DNA from: Talinum fruticosum
Lineage: Eukaryota; Streptophyta; Magnoliopsida; Caryophyllales; Talinaceae
Direction of reading: 5' to 3'
Length of the DNA: 64,000 nt
Assembly (NCBI GenBank): GCA_021018815.1
Contig: JAITYX010000012.1
Coordinates: forward strand, 8,791,001 to 8,855,000
Numbering within the stretch: position 1 is the first letter of the stretch; the number at the start of each line of letters is the position of its first letter. The position numbers and the translations under genes were made by a program. This document shows positions 23,802 through 36,879 of the stretch, piece after piece. The notes below the pieces were generated by a model. That model was not told the DNA's origin, did not search any database, and saw only the letters and a program-made list of their open reading frames with translations.

Positions 23802-25886
23802 CGTAGACATCAAAAATTTTCGTCTCTCTGTTTTTTGTTTGTTAGCTCGATGATGAAATCCCGAGTCCTATTTGAGGATTTAGATCTCGGACCGTGTTCA
23901 ATTGGTACGACGAAGCCGATGAACTACAAAGAACCACCAGCACCACCTACATAACCTTTTGCTTGGGTCGATCTAAAAATCCCCTTTTCTCGGACAATCC
24001 AAGACCAGGCCAAGCCTCAAGAGACGATGGATTCCAAGTCTGGGTATCGTGAAACTCCACGCAGGGAATCCTATGTTCCACTCTTACTCAAATTAAACAA
24101 GGAGCTTAAGACCTCAAGATGACATTAGACACTCGCATTTTATGATCACAAGTATCAAAGTGTTGCGTTTTGGCTCCAAGATAGTCCACCGGAGACTAGG
24201 AGCACGCATCCGGCATCAAAAACGAAACCCGCCAAAATAGAAACTCGTTAAAAATGAAAAGCGCCAAAAAGGAAACTTCCCATTTTGGAAAGCTGTTATG
24301 GTCGGCGCCGCAATCGCAAAACCTTAAGTGGAATGTTGTGTTTTGCCCCGGAGACTCCCTTGGAAGTACGCTACGGCACGAAACCCCAGAAAGCCTCTTG
24401 TGGTCGGCGTCGTGAACCGGACCTTATCCGGTTTTATCCTTTCTTTATCTCGGTTCTATCCTGTTTAATCTAAGATATTCCCGCCTGTTTTTGTACCTTA
24501 TTCTGGATGGTTGGCCGAGCTAGCGCTAGGTCACTTCCTTGATCGAATCTCTCCCTATAAATAGAGAATGTTGGTTCTCGTTCCCACACGGCTTCTCGCC
24601 TTAGCACCACACTGCCGATGGCTAAGAGCTATTGAATATTCTCTTTCGTAGTCCGATCTCTTGGTATCTTTTCAGCCTATTCCCATTCTACTCTCCAATC
24701 TCACAACATCTAAACCCATAAACTCCATCGAGTCACACATCCGCCTATCTATCTCAATAAAAACTCACAAAAGGCCCCTTCCAAATCACCACAGTCGCAT
24801 CAAGAGATCCATATCCGAGATCCGGATCAGCGAGTGGGACAACGTAAGGGCACAAATTCGATCTTCAACGGTTTATTTTATTTATATGCTTTCTTTTATT
24901 GCTTTTTGTATTGTGGAGAAACGATGTATCACTTTTAAATTCCTCCCCTCCCGATGTAATCTTTTAGATTTCTCGCTTTCTTTTCCTTTTTCGCTTTCCT
25001 TTCACTTTGCCACTTCTTTTCTTTTTGTTTTGCTTTGCTTTTCATTTCTTTGTTTACCGCTTTCTTTATTTCTGCCTTTATTGCTTTCATAATTATATTT
25101 TGGTTACTTTAATTCTTTATTGCATGTTGCCGCTTGCTTGTTTGTTTTACAACATTTTAATTCACTACTTGAACTAGTAATGGCCGTCTACGGATGGGCG
25201 GAATGGAAGGGTTTTCCCTACGTTTCGTACCCTCGCCCTTGAATCCGATTCTCGGCTCAAAAATCAATTGAGTCACTTTTAGCCTTTTTAGTCTTAGTTT
25301 TCCCGTGCTAAGATCGAGAAAGCAAATCTTTATTTTTGTTTTTGTTAGTTTTTTCTTTCCTAAAAACTAACTGGCGACTCCTTTGTTTTTTGCTTTATTC
25401 TTATTGAATCTGTATCCCAGCTTGTTCCGATTTGCAGGATAAAAAAATAAGGTTTTGGATATGCTAACCGGGCGGAGATCGAAGCTCATTCCATCGCCTA
25501 CGACCTCCGGCCGACATCGTCCACCCTTAGGTACAAGCCACGCCTCGCACCTTGGGGACAATCGGTGCGACTTCGGTCCGGATTGGTTTTTTCACACCGA
25601 TCTAGCCCCGAAGCCTCACGGCCAAACCTAAACCCCAATTCCATTTATCCCTTAATTAGTAAAAAATATCCCGGGAATTTTGAAAATAATTACTAAAATA
25701 AAATGGCTAATAAAACTGCTATTCACTTTAAATCGGATTTAATAAAATTTAAAAATTTTAATAAAATGTTTATCGTCACATTCCAAAATCAACTTTCTAA
25801 ACCATCTTCAAAATCAATCTTTAAAAAAAGAGAGACCCGACACAAGTGGGGAAACTCGATGTGCCCTGCCGGCCGTGATTCCTACA
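23802..25886 (+). repeat. 3' LTR of the gag-only element
   Basis: Starts CGTAGACATC (first base changed from T) and ends GATTCCTACA. At 2085 bp it is the fuller of the two LTRs. A TATA box lies at 24556-24563. Right after it comes the duplication CTTAA and the interrupted Tat integrase. Confidence 0.87.
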
Positions 25887-28740
25887 CTTAACCTTGTACT
25901 TGTGCAAGTAAATCCCCTACCTCTTTCTTGAAGTGACTATCATGGTCACTAATCAATTCACGTGGCACCCTCTATCGACGGATGATGTTATGGGTTATGA
26001 ATTTAGCGATATGTTTTCATGCTATCGTTGCATTGGATGTTTCTTCCACCCACTTGGTGAAGTAGTCAATTGCTACTAACACAAATTCGTGACCGCTCAT
26101 TTCTTTAGGGATCATAATGGCCGGAGCGATGCAAGTGTTGTTGAAAAGGATGGTGGTTCATGCTTCAGGTTTGTGTACGCTTTACACTTGTGACATCTTT
26201 TAACGAACTCATGACAATCTACTGCCATGGTCGAGCAATAACATCTTAATCGCTAAATTTTCCGAACCATATTCTTCCGTTCATATGAGGTCCACATTCT
26301 CCACCATAAATGTCAGCCATTATGTGCTATGCTTCATATTGATTGACACAAATTAAGCTAATTCCCATGTTGGTTTTCTTGTATAATTGTCCTTGATTTA
26401 TGAAAAATTGTGCAACTAACATGCGGATAGCTCGTTGGGCTTTATGCGTGGAGTTCGATTGGCATTCTTGGCTTTCTCGGTATTGGTAGATGTCATGGTA
26501 CCAACTAGTTTGGTCGGTTCTAGACTCCTCTGCTCTATATGAATAGGCATTGATCGAATGCCACTAGGGATATTGATCATGTACACTAATTTAGCTAAAG
26601 CATCCGTGAACTAATTGTCATCCCTAGGAAGATAGGCGTATGATATGTTGTCGAAATGTTTTGCTCACTCCATCAAATGCGCTTAGTAGAGTGCCAAGGC
26701 TTCACTACATACCTTCCATTTCTGTGAAATCTAATTGATGATCAAATTTGAGTTGCTCGTAGACGTTGATGTTCTTGGCTCCCATCTCTACGTAAGCTTG
26801 TAGTTCGAGAATACATGCCTTATATTCCGCAACATTGTTGGTGACTTTGAAGTCTAATTTGATTGAAATAGATGTTTGTGCTCCTCTAGCGAGAATAAAA
26901 GGATTCCTACTCCAAAGCCCTTCGATTAGAAGTGCCATCAAAGTACATCGTCCATATGTCAACTTCTACTCGTAAGATGCGCTTATTTGGAAATTGAAAT
27001 GATCCGGTTGTGCTTCGCTCGTTGGTATATCAGTTATAAGTTCTAATACTACCCTCCTCTTAATTATTTTTTGTGGGATATACTTAAGTTCAAACTCGAT
27101 AACATGACCGTCTATCTAGCTATCTTTTTGTTGAGAGTTGGTTGTTCTAGAATGTACTTGATGGGTCCATTGGCGCTACTAGTTCTACCGTGTGGGCTAG
27201 CATGTAGTGTCTAAGCTTCTTGGTAGCCCAAACTAAATCCAATCATGTATTCTTTAGGGAGTATAGCGATCCTTGTAATCTAAGAATTTCTTGCTTAGAT
27301 AATATACCGCATACTCCTTTTTTTCGTCTTGTTGAGCTAACATGACTCCCATTGCAGTCTTTATTGTGGCGAGGCATAAGAGCGGTAGTTTTCTAGGTTG
27401 TGGTGGAATTAGAACTAGTGGATTGGCCAGATATTCCTTAACCTTCTCGAATGCTATTTGGCACTCTTTATCGTAAATAGGCCTAGCTCCCTTCTTGAGC
27501 TTTTTGAAGATGGGTTCACATACCATAGTCGGCTTTGATATGAAACGACTAATATACTCGTAAATGTCCAAGAAAACCTCGTATTTCCTTCTCTGCCGTC
27601 AGCGGTGGTATTTCCTGGATGACTTTAATCTTTGATAGATCAAATTCAATTCCTCTAAGATTTACCACATAGCCTATCGGTTTTCCTAAGGTTAACCTAA
27701 GGCACACTTCGTAGGTTACTACGCATGTTATATTTCTATAGTATTTCGAATAATTTCTTAAGGCTAGGTAGGTGTCCTACCCAATACTTGGACTTGATGA
27801 TCATGTTGTTAATGTAAGCTTCAACTTCTTTATGTATCATGTCATGAAGCAATGTTGTGGTTGTTATTTGATACATGGCTCCAACATTCTTCATTCCAAA
27901 AGGCATCACAACATAACAATACATCCCCTATTAAGTGATAAAGGTTGTTTTTTCCATGTATTCTTCGGCCATCTTTACTTGGTTATATTCGGCATAACCA
28001 TCCATGAATGAAAGTAAGGCATGACCAACCGTGTTCTTAACTAGAATGTCTATATGGGGTAACGGAAAGTCATCCTTAGGGCTCGCTTTATTTAAATCCC
28101 CGAACTCGACGCATATGCCGACCTTGTCATCTTTCTTCGGAGCTGGCACTATATTTGCTACCCATTGAGGGTAATGAACCACTTTAATAAATCGACATCT
28201 AGTTGCTTCGAACTTCTTCTTTGATCTTCGATGCCAACTCAGGTTTCATCCTCCTAACTTTCTTTTAAACTTGCTTAGCATCTTGATAAAGTAGAATTTT
28301 ATGTTCTGCTGTGCTTGGATCTATTTCTGGCATGTCTTTGTAAGACCATGCAAAGACATCTATAAATTTTATAAGGAGTGATGTAAATTGCTTCGCTCTC
28401 CTAGATTTAACGTTTCCGAATTTTAACTTCTTGGGGTTGATCTGTCGACTTATGTTAATAGTTATTGTTTCCTCTATTATTGGTGAGCAATTTTCATGAT
28501 CTTTCATATCTTTTATTAGTTCTTTAGGGATTTCTTGTTCATCATTAGAGGCAAAACAATTAAGAACAGGAGGAGGTAAAGAGTAAGTGGAAAGATTCAT
28601 CTTATTGAATGAAGAAAGGAGTACATTAGACTCGGAGATAGAAATTGCAAAATTAGAAGATGAACTAACAGAATCGGAAAGAAAGAACAACCCTAGCCCT
28701 AGACTCGCTCAATAGACTCGCTCTCCTAAAATGATAGCGA
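25887..28740 (-). pseudogene. Tat pol: reverse transcriptase, RNase H, archaeal-type RNase H, integrase
   Basis: Minus-strand order from 28740 down. A linker ends in FIDVFAWSYKDMPEIDPST (about 28310-28370). Reverse transcriptase follows with VGICVEFGDLNKASPKDDFP, VMPFGMKNVGAMYQ, and the catalytic box as AYINNMIIKSK, where the two Asp of the usual YVDD are Asn. Then the RT/RNase H part (27254-27571; VMLAQQDEKKEYAVYYLSKK). A second RNase H at 26705-26962 has TNNVAEYKACILELQ, the archaeal-type signature of Tat elements. Then the integrase core at 25892-26200 (VAIDYFTKWVEE, SHFKKEV). The integrase continues at 17773. Stops and frameshifts throughout; with the YINN change no activity is expected. 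Confidence 0.85.
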
Positions 28741-28813
28741 ACTCTTGGTCCTCTTCAACATCAGTCCAAGTAATATGCTTGGGCCCTTCTTCGTCAACGT
28801 AAATCATAAACCT

Positions 28814-29590
28814 TGAAGACTCAGGTATAACTCTCAATCTCTCTATAGTTTTGATTCTAAGTCATTCTAAGCGTTTAAGAAACTCATATCTAAGTTTTCA
28901 TTCTTTTTTGACCCACTTAAAAACCATTTGTCAAGCATAACACTCTTAATTGGGTTTCTAACTCACTCGAAATAACTCATAACAATGTCATGAGTAAATA
29001 ATTTCACAAACGCTTTAAATTCTAAGTAGTGACTTTGTGTTCAAACCGAAAATGAATTGCAGCGTTAATTCTACTTTCTAAGTCAACTTACTTAATGAAA
29101 TTATTTACTTGATTAAGTTTATGTATTCTGATTTTTATTCTTACTAACTTGATCATTTTAAGGATTAACTCTAGATGGAATTTGAACCTAATCAATATTA
29201 GACTCGAAAATTCCATTCTTTTAGGCTGAAGATAATTAAGTGTTTAATTATTTTGAATTAATTATTATCTTTGCCTAATCTTGGACCAAAGTATTTTTAT
29301 ACTTTGAGTACCACTTTGATTTTCTTTTGCAGGTTAATTAAACAAGCCTAATCTATTTTTTTGAAAAGCAAAAGCAGTAGGTTTTTAGCCGTTAAACACA
29401 AGTAGACGAAATCAGCCATATTTGGACATAGCTTAGATATCGTGTCGTGGTTGTTTGTTTCCAAACATAATAAACTTCAACTTTGTCTCAAACGGTTGTT
29501 TCTACCCCAGATTTCAATCACAACCAGAGGTATGGACCACTTTTTGAGCCAAGGACCACCACTCAACATTTATATTACAACATAAGCTCG
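28814..29590 (+). repeat. Copia LTR fragment inserted in the Tat protease region
   Basis: This matches the complement of the copia 3' LTR at 54248-55692 from its start (TGAAGACTCAGGTATAACTC here) for about 780 bp. Shared blocks include 'CAAAGTGGTACTCAAAGTA' (complement), 'TTTTGAAAAGCAAAAG' and 'CACCCCAGATCTCAATCAC' (here TACCCCAGATTTCAATCAC). Only the first half or so of the LTR is present and the right end is approximate. It interrupts the Tat sequence between the pol linker and the protease remnant. Confidence 0.75.
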
Positions 29591-31650
29591 AAGATGAAGA
29601 GTTTTCTTAAAGAGTTGTTGCTCTACGATGCCTAACTTTTAGCTATCCTCCAAGGGTAGACATTTAGAATAGATGCATTGTCCACTAAGATTAAAGGGAT
29701 AAACTTGTTAATAAAGGGCATTGTTGTGTGCAATGCCTTCTTCGAGTAAGTCCTTCTTGTCAAATGTAATGGTTCCATCCCCATTATTGACCAATCTTAC
29801 CACGTCTTCGGACAAAGTTTCGGGAGAGACCTCAATCTTACTAAGTGCATCGATTAAGTCTTGTCTATGTTTTTGTGAGGCGGATATGAGTTGTCAAATG
29901 AAAATATCAGCTTTGAGTGTTTGAAGTTGTTTAAGGATTGAGTCTTCTTCTTGGGCAACTTCTTTTTCTTTTAGGGCTTCCCGAGTCTGTTGTGGAACCT
30001 GTCGGTGCATTGTGTCGTCCAGATTTGGTAAGGACTTAAACCTCGTAACTTTTTGGTTCACCTCAAAAGTCATCATCTTCTAAGGGTGGTGTGCCCCAGA
30101 AATTTTCATCATTGTCATCCTTAGTCTCTTAGATATCCTCTTCATCGCTCTAAGTCTAAAGAGGGTAAGCTAACAAGTGGTTTAGCTTAGTTGATGTCTT
30201 GAATGAAGACAGAGGGATTCTACTAAGCTGGAATGGGTTTAGAAAAGATGGCTATGGTCCCACTGAATGGGTTCTTGCTATTATTGGTTCTCTTATCGGC
30301 CTTATGGAGAGGAAGTTGACCATTGCGAAACATGCTCTCTAATTTGTTCTTGAAGGTCCAACATTATTCCATATCGTGTCCTCGTGCATGATGGTACTTA
30401 TAGAATTTTCCTGCATCCTAGTTTTTTGACTACTTCATAGAATTTGATTATGCTCTTATGGGCGGTAACCCAATTTTCCCTTTAGACGAGTAAGCGGTCG
30501 AGGGCTTGAGCATAAGTAGTATGCTGTAGGAGTGTTGTCATTATACCTGTTGACGACATTGACATCTCGCACCCCTACTAGTATTGCCCAAATTAGAGGT
30601 TTTCTTGTCTTTAGATTGGTAATTACATCTAAAACCAGCCACAACTTTGGTGGTCGCGGCAGATAACTCTTCTTCTATCACCATACCCATATCTCTAAGG
30701 GTTGTGAAGCTCATGAGGGGTAGGAACTTAAAATGTTGATTATAAGCGGGTCAAAGGCTCTTCACAATGATTCTTACTTGGTCCTTCTCGGAAGGACGGT
30801 CTACCAAATGGGTAGCCTTTGCCCTTTATTTGGTGAGGAAGCCGGTGAAGCTTTCTTTTTCCCCTTATTTGATTAGCTCTAAATCTCGAAGGGTGACATG
30901 GAGATCGGTGTTATAGGAGTATTGATGTAGGAACTCCTTACACGGATCAGTCCAATTAGTGACCTTGCATTAGTCAGCTGCATTATACCACTTCATCATA
31001 TCACTATTAAATGTCCACGGGAAGATGATGTGATAAGTGTCTTCGGGTATTATTTTTTTAAGAGTCATTGCTAGTAGGAAGTTGCGAACATGACGATATG
31101 GATTCTCATAACCATGAAACTTAATATCCGGCATAGTGAATTTAGGAGATAGTTTCCTTTTGGGGACCGAAGTGAACCCTGTGAGGTTGAAGGTGTGACT
31201 CTTAAACATTAAGGACTCCCTCAACATTCTTTTTATCCGATCTATACGTAGATAAGTTTACGGAGAAGGTTGGTCGGTTTCGGAGGAGTTTGAGGTGGAG
31301 GATGCCCGGGTGGTGGACGACCTTCTTTGTTTCTTCCCTTCTTATTTTCCAAGAGTCTTTAGGATGGCATCAAAAGTTTCGGATATCGACTTTATATTTT
31401 TGTCTTGAGTCTCAATCTAGGCTTCTATCTTAGCCGAGGATTCATTGCGCAAGCTAGTGATAGGAGATAGCTGGTGGTTTTTCATTCGTTGGAGGGAATT
31501 GTTCTTGGGTATTGTCCTACAGCAGAAGAATGATTGAACCGGTGTTTAGTGCACCAAGGTTGGTTGAACTGGCATAGATCAAAGTGTAGAGTGAGGGGAA
31601 GAGGTACTTGGACTCTTTATTGAAGTGCTCTAACCTTTTCGAGCTCGGAT
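29591..31650 (-). pseudogene. Tat gag and protease region
   Basis: Minus strand. Gag core at 30970-31227: LSPKFTMPDIKFHGYENPYR, HVRNFLLAMTLKKI, DTYHIIFPWTFNSDMMKWYN. Further on, 29894-30076 holds DSILKQLQTLKADIFI, followed by SASQKHRQDLIDALSK; this is the conserved segment just before the Tat protease. HNNALY near 29720 matches the start of the protease domain, which then breaks up at the copia LTR fragment. No intact aspartic protease motif is left. Gag would assemble particles and protease would cut the polyprotein. Confidence 0.78.
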
Positions 31651-31889
31651 TTTAACAAAACTCGATGGCGGTAGGCATCCCTATTCTGCAAGTACGAGAG
31701 GATAACCGCTTAGGACCATCATAAGAAACAAGATTTTGGGAAGGAAGGGACTCAAGTGTTAGACCCGAAGAGACAAGGAAAAGAAAAAAAGAGAGAAAAA
31801 GAATGCTCTTATTTAGATGCACATAAGAAATGTAAACCAATTAAAGGGAAACGCAATGATGCTAATGACTTAGATTGGGATGAATTTTA

Positions 31890-32130
31890 TTTAGCTAATG
31901 CACAAATGGACTCAAATAATTTGGAGATGAAATTTATTTTGGCTAAATGCAAAATAGATTCACCTAATTTGAGATGAATTTTATTTTGGCTAAATGTGAA
32001 AATGGACTCACCTAATTTGAGATGAATTTATTTTTGCTAAATGCAAAATGGACTCACCTATTTTGAGATGAATTTTATTTTTGGCTAAATGCAAAAAAAT
32101 GGACTCACCTAATTTGAAATGAAATAAAAA
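31890..32130 (-). repeat. Leader tandem repeats of the Tat element
   Basis: Four to five units of about 55-60 bp; on the minus strand they read 'GGTGAGTCCATTTTTGCATT', 'TAGCCAAAATAAAATTCATC', 'TCAAATTA'. They match the repeats at 20090-20900 in the gag-only element, in the same place relative to gag. The rest of the leader continues to 32374, then after the hAT element from 37689 to 38161. Confidence 0.82.
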
Positions 32131-32539
32131 AATGCAAGAATGTCTGAAAAGTCAAAGCTCTAAAAACACCTAAAGCTGATTGGAGAAAAAGAGGAGGATC
32201 CCTGGTAGGACCCCCTTGGCTGACCGGAGGTATTTTTAGACTAAAAAGAGAGATATTTTTAGACTGACTTGGAAATGGACCGACCTTAAAAAGGGAAGAC
32301 AGTTTTGACTTTTGGCTAAAAATGCACATATTAGACCAACTCAAGAAAATTAATTATTGTATTTTATTGGCATCCATGCAAGTAGGGCTGGCCAATGGGT
32401 AGGGTACCCATTGGGCCAGTAGGGCCGAGCCCAAAAAAGGGTCGAAACCCATTTTTAATAACAAAAGGGCCGGGCTAAAAGGGTCGATGGAAGAAGGGCC
32501 GTTAACGGGTCGGACACGGGCGTTTCACGGGCCAAAGCA

Positions 32540-32870
32540 AAAAGGTCGGTGCTCACTGCTCTCTCTCGCACACCCTGTCTCTCCTCTCTCTCGCAAGCCC
32601 TGTCCCTCTCGCTCCATCTTGCTGCCATTGCTCTCTGTATCTCTCGCACGCCCTGTCTCTCGCCATCTAGCCACCGTCGCCGGTGAACCGGAGCCCGAAG
32701 CCTTCGCCACCGTCGCTCTCTCTGTCCATCGTGTTCTCGCTTCTATTGCTCTCTCTCGCACGCCCTGTCTCTCTCGCCGTCGCTCTTCCTCCATCTCGCT
32801 CTGTCTCTCTATCCATAGTGTTCTCGCTACCACTCCTCGGGTACTTGCTTTGTATTTTGTCGAAATTTGA
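32540..32870 (+). repeat. CT-rich repeats in the hAT 5' region
   Basis: The phrase 'CTCTCTCGCACGCCCTGTCT' recurs several times with variation. Long open frames on both strands here are produced by this simple composition. It may belong to the 5' untranslated region of the transposase gene. Confidence 0.65.
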
Positions 32871-34245
32871 ATTGTAGTTGAACTCATTCTTGGTTGTTTT
32901 GAATTGGGTTTGTGAGTTTAGGAGTCATACTTCTTTCCCTCTTGTTTTACAAGCTGCCATTGGTATGTAATCCCTAATTATTTTGAATTTGGGTTTGTGA
33001 GTTGTTGAGCTGGGTTGTTTTGAATTTGCCTCTCTCCCGATTTTCCCTATCCGGTTTGCTCTGCTGCCATGGTATGTAATCCCTCCTGGAGTGCCCACCA
33101 ACTGTTCGATAAATTTATATCTTATGTATGCATGGTTATCTTTTCCTGTTTTCATCCCTCCTCCTTCCCTCTCTCTGCCTAGTGCTTGGGTGTCCGTAAT
33201 TTTCTTTAAAGAAATGCGAATTAGTCATCATGGTGTTTGATTTATAGCATCAATTCATTGTGGACATACAACTTGGTTGGAACCCCTTCTCCTTTCCCTT
33301 GTTGATTAATTTATACTTACTGAATGCTCATTCCGTGTTCCTGTTGTGTGCAGTCTGTTTGCTACTCGTCCCAATCCAAAATCTTAAGTCGATTATTTAT
33401 GTCTAAATGAGTGGAAAACTTTGTTTCCATACTACCGAGATGACCCATGATTTGGTATTGAGATCGAACCGATGGCCTCTAGGTTGGTTGTAAGGGGCTC
33501 TCTTTCATCACTTTGGATCCAACATCACTACTTATTATGTAGGAAGAAATCTATAAGTTAGATGGACAAAAGGGAGGGAGGGGGGCTATTTGCTTCACTT
33601 TCGGGAGAGGGAAGTTAGTGGGCATCGGAGAAGAAGTTTCTATGGTTGTCAACAACTCAAGTCTTGGCCTACTAAACCAAGAAGATTCCCCCTCGGATCC
33701 ATTTGGCTTTGTGTAAAATTTCAATTGCAATTTGAATCCGAGGAGCTTATAAGCCATATATGTGTGGATTCCTTTGAGCCTTTTCTTTTCTCATCCGACT
33801 CTAACCCCTTTTTTTTTCCAAAACTTGTAACACTTTGGCCAAATGACGGTCGTGGGCATATTACCACCTCTTTAACATGGGACCAAAAATAATGCATTAA
33901 GTTACTACTAATAAAAAACAAATCTTCAAGAACCAAATCAAAATTACTAAGAAAAGGAAAGAGGATCCGAATAAGTGAAAGACAATGTGATTCAACGATA
34001 ATCTTTACTTGGACTCTCCAAGCCGAGAGCCAAACTTTAGCAGCCCGACTTTCAACTCCTCAACTGAAATAATTCCGTCATTATCTCGCGTCTATCTTCT
34101 TGAACATTTCGTTGATATTTGCTTTCTTTTATTTTAACATTGCTTGATTTTCTTGTAAAAAGGGAAATTACGCGGAGGGTATGAAAGATATTCATGTGAT
34201 TAATAATGCTTTTGTTCTCTTATGGTAGGGATGGATAGTTAAGGA

Positions 34246-36199
34246 ATGTCTTCTAGGCAAGTAACGGAAGATGGTTATAGTGAGTATAATGCTCCACAAG
34301 CTAAAAGGAAGAAAAAGTCCAAAGTATGGAGAGAGCTCAAGGAAGACACTAATCCACAAGGTGAGTCAATCGCAATTTGCATGCATTGTAAAATGTCTTT
34401 ATTCGCTACTAAGGGAGTGGGACTTCTCATTTAAAGCGTCATTTGGAGAGATGTCCGAGTGAGACCTAGTGGGTTTCAAGGTGGTGAAGGGGATAGTGAT
34501 CATGATAATGTGGAATTTGTGTTTAATATGAGTGAGCTTCGTAAGGAAATTATTCTTTATATAGTTGAAGGAGCTCATTCCTTTATGACTTGTTGAGGAA
34601 AAAGCTTTTAGACGGATGATGTCTAAAGCTAACCCGGGTTTTGTGCCATTTAGTCGTTCAACGGCTAAGAGAGAACCGATGTCTATGTATTGGGGGGAGA
34701 GATAAGTTGAAAGATATGTTATTGAAAATCCCCAGTAGGATTTGTTTGACAACCGATAATTGGAGGTCAAATCATACTTATCAACACTACATTTGCATCA
34801 CAACCCATTTTGTAGATAGTGCTTGGAAATTGCACAAAAGAATCCTTAGGTTTAGAGCACCGACACCTCCATGTGATGGTGAAAGCATAGCAAATGAAGT
34901 GCTTTTATTTCTTACTCAATGGAATATCGAGGACAAGATACTTACCATAACCGTGGATAATGCTAAGTACAATGATGTGATGATGGCTAATCTAAAAAGT
35001 GTCTTGTTCCTAGAAGTGGATTGATAAGTAGTGGTGCATTCTTTCATGTACGATGTTGTGCACATATCCTGAATCTTATTGTGCATGAAGGTCTAAAGTC
35101 GATTGAGGAAATTATGGAAAAGATTCGAAATTTGGTGAAATTGATTAGATCTTCTCTTAGAGGTAAAGAATTTTATGAAACCGCACAAAAGATCTTTCAT
35201 TTGGATGTCAAAAGAAAACTGAATTTGGACATGTAAATTCGTTGGAATTCCACTTACAAGTTGCTTGATAATGTCTTGTATTACAAGAATGTGTTTCTCT
35301 ACTTGAGATCAACTAATTCTCCGTTGAAAACCTATGTGCCTTTAGAGGAGGAGTGGGAGAAACTTAGTATGGTTCATAAGTTTCTCAAGTTATTTTATGA
35401 GGTAACTTGCATGTTTAGTGCTCTGTGAAGACCCCAACATCTAACTTGTATTTCAAGGGTGCATGGATGGTTCATAGGCGTTTGCTTGAGACAGCTCAAG
35501 GTCCTTATGATTATCTAGCTAATATGGCAAATGAAATGCTTGGAAAATTTGACAAGTATTGGTCGGAATATAATTTATACTTGTCATGTGTCTGTCATTT
35601 TGGATCCTCGGTGTAAACTTAAATTTGTTGAGTATTGCTTTAGTAAGTTGTTTGGATTTGATGAAGCTACGGAACGTGTTGATAATGTGTTAAGCACTTT
35701 GCATTCCTTATACAATGAGTACAAGCTACACTCGACATCAACTTCACCTATCATTAATCCTTCTCCTACTTGTTAGTGCTATCGGGGATGACTACTTTGA
35801 TGATTATAGTAGTTTTAGTGGTAGAAGCTCTATGCCCCAAATTGGGAGGTCCCATCTGGATTTATACTTGGAGGAGCCAGGTCTTGATTTGAATTTGGAG
35901 TTAGATGTTTTGGATTTTTGGCACAAGAGCTCGGTGAGATACCCGGAGCTTTCTATGATGGCACGAGATCTTTTAACAATCCCGAGTTAGTACTCGTAGC
36001 ATCGGAATCCGCCTTTAGTCTTGGTGGAAAAACCATCTCCCCTACTCGTAGTGCTTTAAAGCCTGTGACTGTACAAGCACTCGTAAGTCTTCGAGATTGG
36101 CGATGTGCACGGTATGATACAACTCTAGCAATTGACAATGATTCTAATTCGGATGAAGATGGAGGGGACGAGGATGATGATACAAGCATCTTCTTTTAG
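34246..36199 (+). pseudogene. hAT transposase (RICESLEEPER/BED type), degenerate
   Basis: Starts MSSRQVTEDGYSEYNAPQ at 34246. A BED zinc finger follows (KVWRELKED, CMHCKMSLFATK, then after a frameshift SHLKRHLERC). The RNase H-like catalytic fold contains ICLTTDNWRSNHTYQHY (first Asp of the hAT triad expected in TTDNW) and TITVDNAKYNDVMM (second Asp in VDN). HVRCCAHILNLIVHEGL follows. The hAT C-terminal dimerisation domain near 35850-36120 shows LDLYLEEPGLDL, RYPELSMMARDLLTIP and VASESAFSLGGKTI. Stops and frameshifts occur near 34433, 34600, 35025, 35236, 35430 and 35980. The order and motifs match plant DAYSLEEPER/RICESLEEPER-like transposases of about 650-700 residues. Not functional. Confidence 0.9.
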
Positions 36200-36879
36200 G
36201 TAATTAAATTCTTTTAAGCAATTAAATTTTTTAATTGATGTAGTAGATTATATTTATATATCTAAATTGTTTTAATTAATTTTTTATGCATATTCCACCA
36301 ATCACAAAGAGGATGATGATATAAGAGGGAGGAGTGGGGATCGCGAAGGTTGATTCTTTGAGGGGCTTATTTGCGGCGTTATCAAACCGAAACATTGTCA
36401 TATGGACGATATCTCCCCGTCCCGACGTTGAATTACATGTAACACAAATCTTGAGTTGACAGTTTATGAGTTCTCCGATGACAATAACTATATTGTTCAA
36501 TGAATTTGTCAAACTTTTTGGTCGATGGGAGTAAATACTAAATTTGTACTAATATGTTGAAGATATGAATTATGAGCCTGTTAATGCCCACCGATATCAC
36601 AACGATCCTTTGTCCTTTTACGATTTTGATTTCGGGCTAATTCAACTTGACCAAAGTGGAGTCTACTTCTAATTTCGTCATGCCAACTTGCTTATTTGGG
36701 CAACATTATTTTAAACTCAACTTGAAAGTTGTTGGTATATCTATTCAAAATATTAAATTTCAATCTAAAGGGATTTGACGGCTTGAAACTACCCTAGAAA
36801 CCCTAAACTTTTATGGAGAAAAGAACTGCCAAAAAAACTAGACAAAAATCGCTTATAAAGCCGCCGAAGCAGATCTTGC

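Larger units (their letters stand above)
17774..25886 (+). mobile_element. Gag-only LTR retroelement (TR-GAG type), complete ends
   Basis: An 8113-bp element with 5' LTR 17774-19474, primer site, long leader with tandem repeats, a gag-like gene, a repeat-rich spacer and 3' LTR 23802-25886. The flanks are CTTGA (17769-17773) and CTTAA (25887-25891), a 5-bp target duplication with one change. It interrupts the integrase of the minus-strand Tat element. No protease, reverse transcriptase, RNase H or integrase is recognisable inside, so it must have been moved by enzymes supplied in trans. Its LTR type, leader repeats and gag resemble those of the Tat element, the likely helper group. Confidence 0.88.

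Noticed and set aside
24661..25092. 143-codon plus-strand frame in the 3' LTR of the gag-only element
   Set aside because: The same LTR region in the other copies is not open in this frame; LTRs of this group do not encode proteins.
32487..32887. Ser/Leu-rich and Arg/Glu-rich frames of about 120 codons on both strands
   Set aside because: Low-complexity CTCTCTCGCACGCCCTG repeats in the hAT 5' region keep both strands open.
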